The notes beneath the pieces were generated by a model. It had not been told where the DNA came from and did no database searches. It saw only the letters and a program-made list of their open reading frames with translations. Shown here one piece after another: positions 51,157 to 60,539 of a DNA stretch of 64,000 nt. Source of the DNA: Nitratireductor arenosus (GTDB lineage Bacteria; Pseudomonadota; Alphaproteobacteria; Rhizobiales; Rhizobiaceae); NCBI RefSeq assembly GCF_009742725.1, contig NZ_WPHG01000001.1, forward strand, positions 186,001 through 250,000, read 5' to 3'. Both the position numbers and the translations under genes were made by a program. Within the stretch, counting starts at the first letter, position 1. Each line of letters starts with the position of its first letter.

Positions 51157-52209
51157 CTAGGCATAGCGGTAGGGCGGACCCGCCTTGCGCATGGTGTCGC
51201 GGTATTCCTTCAGGATTTTCACCACCCGCGCGCTGCGATCGCTTTCGCCCGCGATCTCCTCCCACAGCTTTTCGGCCGCGTCCTCCACCTGTTGCCATTC
51301 GGATTCGGGGATGGTGGTGAGCTCCAGCTTGGTGCCGCCGGTCCTGAGTTTGGCCTCGCCGCCCCAGTACCAGTGCTGGCGATAATAATGCGAGGAATCC
51401 ATGCACAGCCTGAACAGCGTCTGCAGCCGCTCGGGAATAGCGTTCCAGCGTTCCGAATTGGCGAAGAACGAACCGATCCAGGCACCCGTGATGTTGTTGG
51501 TCAGGAAGTAGTTGGTGACGTCGGCCCAGCCGACCGTGTAATCCTCGGTGATGCCCGACCAGGCCATCCCGTCGAGCTCGCCGGTCTGCACCGCGACCTC
51601 GGCGTCCTCGTAGGGGATGTTGACCGGCACCACCCCGAACTGGCTCAGAAAGCGTCCAGCGGTCGGAAAGGTATAGACGCGCAGCCCCTTCAGGTCTTCC
51701 AGGCTGCGGATCGGCTTGGTCGTGTTGAAGTGGCACGGATCCCAGGAGCCGGCGCTAAGCCAGGTGACGTTTTCGACCTCGGAATAGGCCTCCTCCCAGA
51801 TCTCCTTGAGCCCGTATTGGTTGAACAGCACCGGCACGTCGAGCGAATAGCGCGTGGCCGACGGGAAATAGCCGCCGAACACCGACACGTCGACCGGCGC
51901 GGCCATGGAATCCTCGTCGCTCTGGACCGCATCGAGGGTGCCGGCCTGCATGGCCCGGAACAGCTCGCCCGTCGGCACGATCTGGTCGGCGGTGTAGAGC
52001 TCGATAACCATTTCGCCGTCGGCGACCGTGTTGAAGGCGTCGATCGCCGGCTTGATGACATGTTCGGCGAGCGCGACGCCGGCATAGGTCTGCATCCGCC
52101 AGCGGATCGGGCTTTGCGCGCGCACATAGGGCGTGGCCAGCGTCGTCGCACCGGCGGCGGTGACACCGGCGAGGCCGGCCTTCTTGATGAATTGGCGTCT
52201 GTTGTGCAT
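51157..52209 (-). CDS. dctP: TRAP transporter substrate-binding protein (DctP), Tat-exported
   Basis: 350 residues. The twin-Arg signal RRQFIKKAG at 4-12 and VRAQ cleavage near 32 indicate folded export. RWRMQTYAGVALAEHVI, GSWDPCHFNTTKPI and GLRVYTFPTAGRFLSQFGVVPV match the TakP/mannitol-chloroaromatic group of TRAP binding proteins. The ATG at 52209 follows AGGAGGAAG; a longer frame would cross the hairpin at 52240-52264. Works with the permeases at 52330 and 53652. Confidence 0.88.
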   Translation of the reverse strand: MHNRRQFIKKAGLAGVTAAGATTLATPYVRAQSPIRWRMQTYAGVALAEHVIKPAIDAFNTVADGEMVIELYTADQIVPTGELFRAMQAGTLDAVQSDEDSMAAPVDVSVFGGYFPSATRYSLDVPVLFNQYGLKEIWEEAYSEVENVTWLSAGSWDPCHFNTTKPIRSLEDLKGLRVYTFPTAGRFLSQFGVVPVNIPYEDAEVAVQTGELDGMAWSGITEDYTVGWADVTNYFLTNNITGAWIGSFFANSERWNAIPERLQTLFRLCMDSSHYYRQHWYWGGEAKLRTGGTKLELTTIPESEWQQVEDAAEKLWEEIAGESDRSARVVKILKEYRDTMRKAGPPYRYA

Positions 52210-52239
52210 CGTCTCTTCCTCCTGTTCGTTCACCCTCAT

Positions 52240-52264
52240 CAGGCCGCCCGTACGGGTCGGCCTG
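52240..52264 (-). repeat. hairpin between TRAP dctM and dctP
   Basis: CAGGCCG and CGGCCTG arms around the palindrome CCCGTACGGG, in the 120-base gap before dctP. Could stabilise the downstream transcript or terminate part of the permease message. Confidence 0.5.
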
Positions 52265-52329
52265 TCGGCTCGCGGTTTTTGAACGTCACCTCCTTTCGCA
52301 CCCGCTTTCATGGTCGAAGACCTCCGTCT

Positions 52330-53652
52330 TCAGCGAAGATAGACATGCTGCGGCAGCCACAGCGCGATCTGCGGAAACGCCATCACCACGACGAGGCCGA
52401 AGATCATCACCGCGACGAACGGAATGATGGAACGATAGATGTCGCCGAGGCTGATTTCCGGCGGCGCCATGGCCCGCATCAAAAACAGGTTGTAGCCGAA
52501 GGGCGGCGTCATATAGGCGATTTGGCAGGTGATCGTGTAGAGCACGCCGTACCAGATCAGATCAAAGCCGAGCAGCTTGACCAGGGGCACGTAGAGCGGC
52601 GCGACGATCACCAGCATCGCCGTGTCATCGAGGAACATGCCCATGATCAGGTAGGAAAGCTGCATCAGGATCAGCACTTCCCACGGCGTCAGGCCGAGCC
52701 TGTCGACAAAGAAATACTCGATCGCCTTGACTGCGCCGAGCCCGTCGAAGACCGCGCCAAAGCACAAGGCGGCGACGATAATCCACATGAACATGCACGA
52801 CACGGCCAGCGATTTGCGCACCGTGTCATGCAGCACCGTGCGCGTCAGCTTGCCCTTGACGAGCGCGGCGAGCGTCGCCGCCACCGCGCCGACGGCGGAG
52901 CTTTCCACCAGGCTGGTGTAACCCATCAGGAACAGCCCCGTCATCATGAAAAAGATGAAAAACGGCAGTATGCCGGCCTGCAGAAGCCGCAGCTTCTCGC
53001 GCAGCGGCACGTTGCGCTCGCCGGCCGGCAGCACCGGACCGAGGCTGGGCTGGAGCCAGCAGCGCGCCGCGATATAAACGACGAACAGGGTCGCCATCAA
53101 AAGGCCGGGAAAGACGCCGGCCAGCCAGAGCTGACCGACCGGCTGGCGCGCGATCATGCCATAAAGCACCAGCACCACGCTGGGCGGCACCAGGATGCCG
53201 AGCGAGGATCCGGCCTGGATGACGCCGGTCACCATCACCTTGTCGTAGCCGCGCCTGAGCAGTTCGGGCAGGGCGATCGTCGCCCCGATCGCCATGCCGG
53301 CGACCGACAGGCCGTTCATGGCCGAGATCACCACCATCAACCCGATCGTGCCAATCGCGAGCCCGCCGCGCACCGGGCCGAACCAGACATGGAACATCTT
53401 GTAAAGATCGTCGGCGATGCCGGATTCCGACAACATGTAGCCCATGTAGATGAACAGCGGCAGCGTCAGCAGCGGATACCATTTCATCAGCTTCATCGCC
53501 GCCGAGAAACCGAGTTCGGACCCACCCGTCCCCCACAGCAGAAAAGCGAAGATGACGGCGACGAAGCCGATCGCGCCGAAGACGCGCTGCCCCGTCAAAA
53601 GCAGCACCATCATGGAGGAGAACATCGTGACGGCGATCAACTCGTAGCCCAT
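52330..53652 (-). CDS. dctM: TRAP transporter large permease (DctM)
   Basis: 440 residues with about twelve membrane helices. LPLFIYMGYMLSESGIADDLYK, SAMNGLSVAGMAIGATIALPELL and SSLGILVPPSVVLVLYG are standard DctM signatures. The ATG at 53652 overlaps the small-subunit stop by one base (TGATG). It belongs to the operon that starts with N-formylglutamate amidohydrolase. Confidence 0.9.
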   Translation of the reverse strand: MGYELIAVTMFSSMMVLLLTGQRVFGAIGFVAVIFAFLLWGTGGSELGFSAAMKLMKWYPLLTLPLFIYMGYMLSESGIADDLYKMFHVWFGPVRGGLAIGTIGLMVVISAMNGLSVAGMAIGATIALPELLRRGYDKVMVTGVIQAGSSLGILVPPSVVLVLYGMIARQPVGQLWLAGVFPGLLMATLFVVYIAARCWLQPSLGPVLPAGERNVPLREKLRLLQAGILPFFIFFMMTGLFLMGYTSLVESSAVGAVAATLAALVKGKLTRTVLHDTVRKSLAVSCMFMWIIVAALCFGAVFDGLGAVKAIEYFFVDRLGLTPWEVLILMQLSYLIMGMFLDDTAMLVIVAPLYVPLVKLLGFDLIWYGVLYTITCQIAYMTPPFGYNLFLMRAMAPPEISLGDIYRSIIPFVAVMIFGLVVVMAFPQIALWLPQHVYLR

Positions 53653-54158
53653 CAGAACTCCTCGCCGCGAACGCGCGCGACATCGCGGAAGAACTGGGCC
53701 GCCGCCTGCAGGATCATGAAGATGATGCCGATGCACATGACGATCTTGATCGGCGCCATGTAGGGCGCCCACGCCGAATAGCTCTTCTCGCCATAATGCA
53801 GCGCGTACCCGGTGCTGGAAAATCCGCCGTAAAGCAGCATGAAAAGATAGAAGATCAAAAACAGGATGGTGACGGCGTCGATCGCGGCGCGCCGGCGCGG
53901 GCTCCAGCGACCGTAGATCAGGTCCATGCGCACATGGGCATCGTTCTGCAACGACCAGCCGCCGCCGAGCATGTAGTAGCCGACCATCAGGAACTGGGCC
54001 ATTTCCAACGTCCACAGCGGTGGGATCGCCACCGCCTTCATGATCGAGGAATATAAAAGCACGCCCATGATCGCGAAGATGAGATACATCGCAAACAGCC
54101 CGACGACGCGGTTGACCGCGTCGACGGCGCGCACGAACCGCTTCACGGGCTCAGGCAT
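53652..54158 (-). CDS. dctQ: TRAP transporter small permease (DctQ)
   Basis: 168-residue four-helix membrane subunit. LEMAQFLMVGYYMLGGGWSLQNDAHVRMDLIYGRWS contains the DctQ loop motif. It starts 36 bases after the N-formylglutamate amidohydrolase stop and is coupled to the large permease. Confidence 0.88.
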   Translation of the reverse strand: MPEPVKRFVRAVDAVNRVVGLFAMYLIFAIMGVLLYSSIMKAVAIPPLWTLEMAQFLMVGYYMLGGGWSLQNDAHVRMDLIYGRWSPRRRAAIDAVTILFLIFYLFMLLYGGFSSTGYALHYGEKSYSAWAPYMAPIKIVMCIGIIFMILQAAAQFFRDVARVRGEEF

Positions 54159-54194
54159 TGCGGGGCCCCGCTATCGCCGATCCGATCATTGCCA

Positions 54195-54974
54195 TCACGC
54201 CCCCTCCTGCGCTGCGTAGCCCATCGTGGCCAGGATGTCGCAAAGCCGCCCGGCCCACAGGCGCTGCCCCTCGTCGGTCGCGATTCCATCATTGCGGATT
54301 TCAATCATCGCGCAAGGCAGGCTTCGCGCACGCGCATGCCTTGCAAGCGAGTAATAAACTCCATCCTGCGGCGAATAGGGCTGATTGTCGCCGACAACGA
54401 TGCCCGGCAGCCGCGCCAAACCCGCGAGCATCGGTCGTGCCATGCGCGCGTCGGCGTCGTGCACAATCCCGACATGCCAGGGTCGGTGGCGACCGCGATA
54501 GACTGGTGTATAGGAGTGAACCGAAACCACCGCCGCCGGGCGATTGGCCGCGATTCTCTCCTCGATCAGCCCGGCGACGGCGGCGTGGAACGGCGCGTGC
54601 GCCATCGCGATGCGACGCGCGCGGCCCCTGGCATCCAGGCCGCGATTGCCGGGCACCGACGTCGTTTCGCTGATCTCAGGCGCGAGATCGGCTGCGTCGG
54701 GCAGGCGATTGCAATCCGCCACCAGCCGCGACACGGTCGATTCGACCAGTGCCGCGCCCAGCCGCCCGGCCATGGCGCGCGCGACCGCCGCCGCACCTGG
54801 GTCCCAGGCGATATGGCTTTGCAGCGCGGCGACCGGCAGGCCGAGGTCGGCCAATTCGGCGGGAACGAAATTGGATGCATGCTCGCACAAAAGCACAAGC
54901 GGTCCCGGTGCCGAACGCCCGGAAAGGCGGACCGGATCGAACGTCTCCGCACTCTGCGACGGCGCCGCTCCCAT
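54195..54974 (-). CDS. N-formylglutamate amidohydrolase family protein (HutG-like)
   Basis: 259 residues. LVLLCEHASNFVPAELADLGL near 26-46, HIAWDPGAAAVARAMA, VADCNRL and VSVHSYTP are the FGase family motifs, with His in CEH and VHS as probable zinc ligands. It hydrolyses N-formyl (or other N-acyl) glutamate-like amides. No hut genes surround it; a TRAP importer and a GS-like ligase follow, so it probably serves a different gamma-glutamyl or acyl-amino-acid route. Its promoter region contains the palindrome at 54999-55013. Confidence 0.83.
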   Translation of the reverse strand: MGAAPSQSAETFDPVRLSGRSAPGPLVLLCEHASNFVPAELADLGLPVAALQSHIAWDPGAAAVARAMAGRLGAALVESTVSRLVADCNRLPDAADLAPEISETTSVPGNRGLDARGRARRIAMAHAPFHAAVAGLIEERIAANRPAAVVSVHSYTPVYRGRHRPWHVGIVHDADARMARPMLAGLARLPGIVVGDNQPYSPQDGVYYSLARHARARSLPCAMIEIRNDGIATDEGQRLWAGRLCDILATMGYAAQEGA

Positions 54975-54998
54975 TGTCTGCGCAGATCCCTTTTTCGT

Positions 54999-55013
54999 AA
55001 CGTATGATACGTT
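54999..55013. promoter_or_regulatory. candidate RpiR operator (AACGTAT-N1-ATACGTT)
   Basis: Perfect 7-1-7 palindrome in the divergent gap between the N-formylglutamate amidohydrolase operon (start 54974) and the RpiR gene. It is AT-rich with the poly-T/TATAAT-like tract at 55012-55024. Most likely the binding site of the RpiR regulator. Confidence 0.65.
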
Positions 55014-55119
55014 TTTTATAATGTTGCGCGTCTATGGATGATTTCATACAATTTTTTCGGACGTGTCAAATGGCTTTTCCGCCGAAAGCAAGGCGGCGCG
55101 CCGCAAGGAGGATGGCGTC

Positions 55120-55950
55120 GTGGCCACCAGCATTGCCGAACTGATCGCGGACCGGATGGACGCCATGCCGACGGGCGAAAAACGCGCTGCGCAGACCCTG
55201 ATCGCCAACTATCCCTTGATCGGGTTGAAGACCGTCGCCGATTTTTCGCATCAAGCCGGTGTCAGTTCACCGACCATCCTGCGTTTCGTCGCCAGGCTCG
55301 GTTTCCACAACTACGCCGAGTTCCAGTCGGCCCTTCAGGACGAGCTCGCCGCGCAACTCCAGTCGCCGCTCACGCGCACGGCACAGACCCCGCCCTCGCG
55401 CGGCAGGACGGCGCAGACGGTGGACGCGACGCTGGAAAACATCCACGGAACGTTCCAGCACGTCTCCGACCGCCAGATCCGCGACATCGTCACATTGTTG
55501 TCGAACCGGCGCTGCGGCATCCATCTGGTCGGCGGCCGCTTCACCGATCCAATCGCGCGCTACATGGCCGCCCACCTGACGATCATCCGCCCGAACGTCT
55601 CCCATCTCACCGGCCAGGAGAGCAACTGGCGCGACCGCCTGATCGACATGGGAAAGCGCGACGTGCTCGTGATCTTCGACATCAGACGCTATCAGGACAG
55701 CCTGCTGCACTTCGCCGAACTGGCAGCCAAACGCGGCATCCACATCGTTCTGGTAACGGATCAATGGCTGTCGCCGATCGCCCGCTTCTCGCGCCACGTC
55801 ATCGCCGGGCGCACCGCGGTGCCGTCGGCCTGGGACTCTTCGGCCGCGCTGTTCGTGATCGCCGAAATCCTGATCGGGGAACTCACCCGCGCGCTGGAGA
55901 CCGAGAGCCAGGGGCGTATCCGCGAGATGGAAGCGCTGCGCGGCGGCTGA
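55120..55950 (+). CDS. RpiR/MurR-family transcriptional regulator
   Basis: About 276 residues. The N-terminal HTH_6 domain has KRAAQTLIANYPLIGLKTVADFSHQAGVSSPTILRFVARLGFHNYAEFQ; the C-terminal SIS domain spans about 120-260 (GIHLVGGRFTDPIARYMA, RDVLVIFDIRRYQ, GIHIVLVTDQ). The GTG at 55120 has GGAGG 8 bases before it; a GTG at 55063 is possible but lacks a ribosome site. Divergent from the N-formylglutamate amidohydrolase/TRAP/GS operon, which it probably controls. Confidence 0.83.
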   Translation: MATSIAELIADRMDAMPTGEKRAAQTLIANYPLIGLKTVADFSHQAGVSSPTILRFVARLGFHNYAEFQSALQDELAAQLQSPLTRTAQTPPSRGRTAQTVDATLENIHGTFQHVSDRQIRDIVTLLSNRRCGIHLVGGRFTDPIARYMAAHLTIIRPNVSHLTGQESNWRDRLIDMGKRDVLVIFDIRRYQDSLLHFAELAAKRGIHIVLVTDQWLSPIARFSRHVIAGRTAVPSAWDSSAALFVIAEILIGELTRALETESQGRIREMEALRGG

Positions 55951-56146
55951 GTCCAACGCGGCGAAGGCGATAAACATGGACAAGATTTAACATTTTTCGG
56001 CGTGCAGGCACGCCGGAGAATTGTCATAAAGACAGCCTATTGACCGTTTGCGGAACCGGCCTCGCCCGCGCGCTCGCCTTTTGACGGCGGCGTAGCGGGC
56101 GGAAGCAAGCAAAAATGGCGGGTGACCGGCGGTCCCGGAGTGATGG

Positions 56147-57334
56147 ATGTCGATCTGGAAGCAAATTGCGCTGACCCTGCTGGTACTGCTTGTCACCGCG
56201 GCGGTATGGGTGCGGTTTTTCCCGGGCGCCGGCGAGCAACTTGCGCGCTGGGGCCTTGACTGGGTACCGGTGGCGGCGACCGAAACCGCCGGCGGTGACG
56301 GCCGCGCAGGCGGTCCAGCCCGCGGTCGTGGCGGCCGGCCAGCGCAAGCCGGGGTCGTGACCGGCCCCGTCCTGGAAAGCACCATCAATGACCGCCTCGT
56401 TGCCATCGGCACCGGACGCGCCGCGCGTTCCGTCACCGTGACCCCCTTTACCAGTGGCCGCATGACCGAATTGCTGGTCGAATCGGGCTCGCTCGTCGAG
56501 GCCGGCGAGGTGATCGCCCGGCTTGACGCGGAGGCCGAGCAGATCGCCTTCGATCGGGCCCGTATCGCGTTGCGCGATGCGGAAGCCCGGCTCGAGCGCG
56601 CGCGCGCGCTGCGAGCCTCCAACACCGCCAGCGCGGTCCAGGTCACCGATGCCGAACTCGCCGTCGACAATGCGCGCCTGGCGCTGCGCGACGCGCAACT
56701 GGAATTGTCGCGTCGCTCCGTCGCGGCCCCGATTGACGGCATTGTCGGCATCCTGCCGATCGCCGCCGGCAATTATGTCACTGCGCAAAGCGAAATCGCC
56801 TCGATAGACGATCGCTCGGAAATCCTGGTCGATTTCTGGATCCCCGAACGCTATGCCGGCTCGGTCTCCGTCGGCTCGCCGCTGACTGCCGCTGCCATCG
56901 CCCGCGCGGGCGAAACCATTCAAGGTAGTGTCAGCGCCGTCGACAACCGCATCGACGCCGAAAGCCGGACGCTGCACGTCCAGGCCCGCCTCGACAACAC
57001 CGCCGACCGACTGCGCGCCGGCATGTCGTTCCATGTTTCCATGCGCTTTCCCGGCGACACCTATCCCGCCGTCGATCCGCTCGCGGTGCAATGGGGTGCC
57101 GACGGCGCTTTTGTGTGGGCGGTGCGCAACGGACGCGCCGAACGCGTCGCCGTTCGGATTGTCCAACGCAACGCCGACAGCATCCTCGTCGACGCGCCGC
57201 TGGCGCTTTCTGACGCCGTGGTCACGCAGGGCGTTCATGCCGTACGCGAGGGCGCGGAAGTCCGCTTGGCAAGCCGTGACGGCGAAGCCGCGGCACCCGA
57301 GACGGGAACGCCGCGCCCCGCCAGCGGCTCCTAA
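56147..57334 (+). CDS. RND efflux periplasmic adaptor (membrane fusion protein)
   Basis: 395 residues. One N-terminal membrane helix (about 7-25), then a Gly/Arg-rich linker near 46-68, a lipoyl-type half motif (TPFTSGRMTELLVESGSLVEAGEVIARLD), an alpha-hairpin (120-185) and the second lipoyl half (RRSVAAPIDGIVGILPIAAGNYV), then beta-barrel domains. It is cotranscribed with the RND pump 14 bases downstream. No outer-membrane channel gene is present, so a shared TolC-like protein is implied. Confidence 0.9.
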   Translation: MSIWKQIALTLLVLLVTAAVWVRFFPGAGEQLARWGLDWVPVAATETAGGDGRAGGPARGRGGRPAQAGVVTGPVLESTINDRLVAIGTGRAARSVTVTPFTSGRMTELLVESGSLVEAGEVIARLDAEAEQIAFDRARIALRDAEARLERARALRASNTASAVQVTDAELAVDNARLALRDAQLELSRRSVAAPIDGIVGILPIAAGNYVTAQSEIASIDDRSEILVDFWIPERYAGSVSVGSPLTAAAIARAGETIQGSVSAVDNRIDAESRTLHVQARLDNTADRLRAGMSFHVSMRFPGDTYPAVDPLAVQWGADGAFVWAVRNGRAERVAVRIVQRNADSILVDAPLALSDAVVTQGVHAVREGAEVRLASRDGEAAAPETGTPRPASGS

Positions 57335-57348
57335 GCGGAACGGGGGCA

Positions 57349-60300
57349 ATGAGCACGAAAACCGATCCCGAACTCGGCCTGACGGCGCTTTTCGTCCGCC
57401 GCCCCGTGCTTGCCTTCGTGATGAACACGCTGATTGCCGTGGCCGGCCTTGCCGCCCTGCTCGGTGTCGAGATCCGGGAACTGCCCGAAGTCGACCGGCC
57501 GGTGATCACCATTCGCACCGAATATCCAGGCGCCTCGGCCGAAACCATCGACCGCGAACTGACCGGCCTGATCGAGGGCGCCGTATCGCGGATCGCCGGC
57601 GTGAAATGGATATCGTCGTCGTCTTCCTTCGGTCGCAGCACGGTGACGGTTGAATTCAACGACACGGCCAATATCGACACGGCCGCCTCCGACATGCGCG
57701 ACGCCCTCGGCCGGATCGCCCACGAACTGCCGGAGGACGCGGACGCCTCCCGTATCATCAAGGCGGATTCCAACGCCCAGCCGGTCATGCGGCTCGCCGT
57801 CACCTCGGCGACCATGTCGGTCCAGGACATGACGGTGCTGGTCGAAGACGAACTCGTCGACCAGCTCGCATCCGTCACCGGCGTCGCCGACATCCAGGTC
57901 TATGGCGAACGCGACAAGATCTTCCGCATCGACATCGACCCGGCCCGACTCGCCAGCCTTGGCCTGACCGTCGGCGACGTCCGCAACGCGCTGGCGTCGA
58001 TGGCCTTCGACGCGCCGGCAGGTTCGCTGACCAGCAACACCCAGGACCTGATCGTGCGCGCTTCGGCAACGGTCGCCACGCCCGAAGCGTTCGAGAAGAT
58101 CGTCGTCAAGGGCAATACCCGCCTCGGCGACTTCGCCTCTGTGACCCTGGGCAAGGATCTCGGCGAGACGCAATTACGCGCCAACGGCAAGACCGGCATC
58201 GGTATGGGCGTCATCCGCGCGGCCCAATCGAACACGCTCGAAATCTCGACCGGCATCCGCGAGGCGGCGGAGCGCATCCGCGAAAACCTGCCCGAGGGCG
58301 TATCGATCGACGTAACCAGCGACGACGCCACCTTCATCACCGGCGCCATCCACGAAGTCGAGATTGCGCTCGGCATCGCCGTCTCGGTCGTGCTTTTGAT
58401 CATCTTCCTGTTCCTGTGGGATTTTCGCGCCACGATCATACCGGCCGTGGCGATCCCGGTCGCCCTGGTCGGCACGGTGGCCGCCATCTACCTCGTTGGC
58501 TTTTCGATCAATATCCTGACCCTTCTCGCGCTGGTGCTGGCGACCGGCCTGGTGGTCGACGACGCCATCGTGGTGCTGGAAAATATCGTCCGGCGTCGCA
58601 ATCAGGGGCTCGGCCCGCGCGCGGCGGCCGTCTTGGGCACCGAGGAGGTGTTTTTTGCCGTCCTGGCAACCACTGCCACCTTGATCGCTGTCTTCGTGCC
58701 GCTGTCCTTCCTGCCCGGCCAGACCGGCGGCCTGTTCCGCGAATTCGGCTTCGTGCTGGCTATTTCCGTATTCCTGTCGTCGCTCGTGGCGTTGTCGCTG
58801 TGCCCGATGCTGGCCTCGCGCTTCCTGCGCACCAGCGAGCAGGCGCAGAACCACGGCGCGATGGGATCGCTCGGGCGCGGCCTGTCCGGGCTTTACGCGC
58901 GGGTGCTGCGCGTCTGCCTTGACGCGCCGCTTGTAGTCGTTGTCGTCTCGGCGCTAATCGCCGGATCGGCGGCCCTGCTCTATCCGACCATCAAGTCCGA
59001 ACTGACACCACGCGAGGACCGCTCGCTGGCGTTCATGCGGGTCTCGGCACCGCAAGGCGTCAGCCTCGATTACTTCGCCGACCAGATGCTGCGTATCGAA
59101 GCCCTGCTCGCTCCGTTACAGGAAAACGGTGAGATCGAGAGCACATTTTCCATCGCCGGCTCCGGCGGATCCTCCAACAGCGGCTTTCTGGTGATGCGTC
59201 TCGCACCGTGGGACGCGCGCGCGCGCTCCCAGCAGGACATTCTCGACGAGGCCAACGCCCTGGTCGCTCAGGTGCCGGGCGTGCGCGCCTTCGCCTTCCA
59301 GCCCAACAGCCTGGGCATACGCGGCGCCGGCAGCGGACTGCAATTCGCCGTCGCAGGCGCCAATTACGCCGTGCTCAACGAAACCGCTTCCGCGATCGTA
59401 GCCGAGATGGAAAAAGACCCGCGCTTTCGCCAGGCGCGCCTGTCCAGCGACACCACCCAACCCCAACTCGCCGTCAGGATCGACCGCGAGCGCGCGAGCG
59501 ACCTCGGCATCGAAATCGCCGGCATGGGCGAGGCGCTGCAGGCCATGCTCGACGGGCGCAAGATCGGCACGGTGTTCATCGACGACCGCAGCTTCGACGT
59601 GAAGCTGGTCTCCACCACCAATCCGATCAACGACCCCACCGATCTGGAAAACATCTTTCTGAAGACCCGCGACAACCGTTTCGTGCCGGTCTCCACCATC
59701 GCCACGCTGAGCGAGATGGCCGTGCCGCCATCGCTGTCGCGCGAGCAGCAGATGCGCGCCGTTTCCGTCACCTCCGCGCTCGACGCCGACTTCGCGCTCG
59801 GACCGGCCTATGAGCGCGCGCTGGAAATCGCCGAACCGCTGCTGCCGCCCGGCTACCGCATCATCCCGCTTGCCGAAACCGCCACGCTCGGCGAGCAGTC
59901 GGAAAGCATGATGACGACCTTCGGCTTCGCGATCATCATTATCCTCCTGGTGCTGGCGGCGCAGTTCGAAAGCTTCGTCAGTGCCCTCATCATCATGGCG
60001 ACGGTGCCTCTCGGGCTCGCCTGCGCGGTTTTCGCCATGCTTTTGACCGGCACGACGCTGAACGTCTACAGCCAGATCGGCCTGGTGCTGCTGGTCGGTA
60101 TCATGGCCAAGAACGGCATCTTGATCGTCGAGTTCGCCAATCAGCTCCGCGACCGCGGCCAGACCGTGCGCGAGGCTATCGAAAACGCCGCCAATGTCAG
60201 GCTGCGCCCGGTGATGATGACCATGATCTGCACGATCGTCGGCGGCGTGCCGCTGGTAATGGCGAGCGGGGCCGGCGCCGAAGCGCGGATCGCACTTGGC

Positions 60301-60468
60301 TGGGTGATCGTCGGCGGCCTCGGACTTGCAACGGTCTCGACCCTGTTTCTCACGCCGGTCGCCTATCTGCTGCTCGGCCACCTCGTGACGCCCAAGGCCG
60401 AGGAAGAGGCCAGACTGCACAGGGAGATCGATGAGGCGCGGCGTCCGGCGGCGACGCCTGGCGAGTAA
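57349..60468 (+). CDS. RND multidrug efflux permease (HAE1/AcrB-like)
   Basis: 1039-residue inner-membrane proton-driven pump. ELPEVDRPVITIRTEYPGASAETID matches the first porter domain. LVVDDAIVVLENI near 400 has the Asp pair of the proton relay, and the second half repeats (LLVGIMAKNGILIVEFANQLRD, the TM11 motif). Length and repeats match AcrB-type pumps. Substrate unknown. It ends before a bidirectional terminator at 60492-60517. Confidence 0.93.
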   Translation: MSTKTDPELGLTALFVRRPVLAFVMNTLIAVAGLAALLGVEIRELPEVDRPVITIRTEYPGASAETIDRELTGLIEGAVSRIAGVKWISSSSSFGRSTVTVEFNDTANIDTAASDMRDALGRIAHELPEDADASRIIKADSNAQPVMRLAVTSATMSVQDMTVLVEDELVDQLASVTGVADIQVYGERDKIFRIDIDPARLASLGLTVGDVRNALASMAFDAPAGSLTSNTQDLIVRASATVATPEAFEKIVVKGNTRLGDFASVTLGKDLGETQLRANGKTGIGMGVIRAAQSNTLEISTGIREAAERIRENLPEGVSIDVTSDDATFITGAIHEVEIALGIAVSVVLLIIFLFLWDFRATIIPAVAIPVALVGTVAAIYLVGFSINILTLLALVLATGLVVDDAIVVLENIVRRRNQGLGPRAAAVLGTEEVFFAVLATTATLIAVFVPLSFLPGQTGGLFREFGFVLAISVFLSSLVALSLCPMLASRFLRTSEQAQNHGAMGSLGRGLSGLYARVLRVCLDAPLVVVVVSALIAGSAALLYPTIKSELTPREDRSLAFMRVSAPQGVSLDYFADQMLRIEALLAPLQENGEIESTFSIAGSGGSSNSGFLVMRLAPWDARARSQQDILDEANALVAQVPGVRAFAFQPNSLGIRGAGSGLQFAVAGANYAVLNETASAIVAEMEKDPRFRQARLSSDTTQPQLAVRIDRERASDLGIEIAGMGEALQAMLDGRKIGTVFIDDRSFDVKLVSTTNPINDPTDLENIFLKTRDNRFVPVSTIATLSEMAVPPSLSREQQMRAVSVTSALDADFALGPAYERALEIAEPLLPPGYRIIPLAETATLGEQSESMMTTFGFAIIIILLVLAAQFESFVSALIIMATVPLGLACAVFAMLLTGTTLNVYSQIGLVLLVGIMAKNGILIVEFANQLRDRGQTVREAIENAANVRLRPVMMTMICTIVGGVPLVMASGAGAEARIALGWVIVGGLGLATVSTLFLTPVAYLLLGHLVTPKAEEEARLHREIDEARRPAATPGE

Positions 60469-60491
60469 AGTCGTTCCAATCGCATGGTAAA

Positions 60492-60517
60492 GGCCGCGCG
60501 ACGATCGCCGCGCGGCC
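60492..60517. terminator. bidirectional terminator between RND pump and Liv binding protein
   Basis: Perfect 9-bp stem GGCCGCGCG / CGCGCGGCC with an 8-base loop, preceded by AAA and followed by TCTATT, between the convergent ends of the pump (60468) and the binding protein (60540). Confidence 0.8.
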
Positions 60518-60539
60518 TCTATTCTTCAACTCATGCCGA

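Noticed and set aside
50188-53763. 1191-codon open frame on the plus strand
   Set aside because: It lies wholly opposite the glutamine-synthetase and TRAP genes. Its amino-acid content is Arg/His/Gln/Asp-rich with no recognisable domain, typical of an antisense frame in GC-rich DNA.
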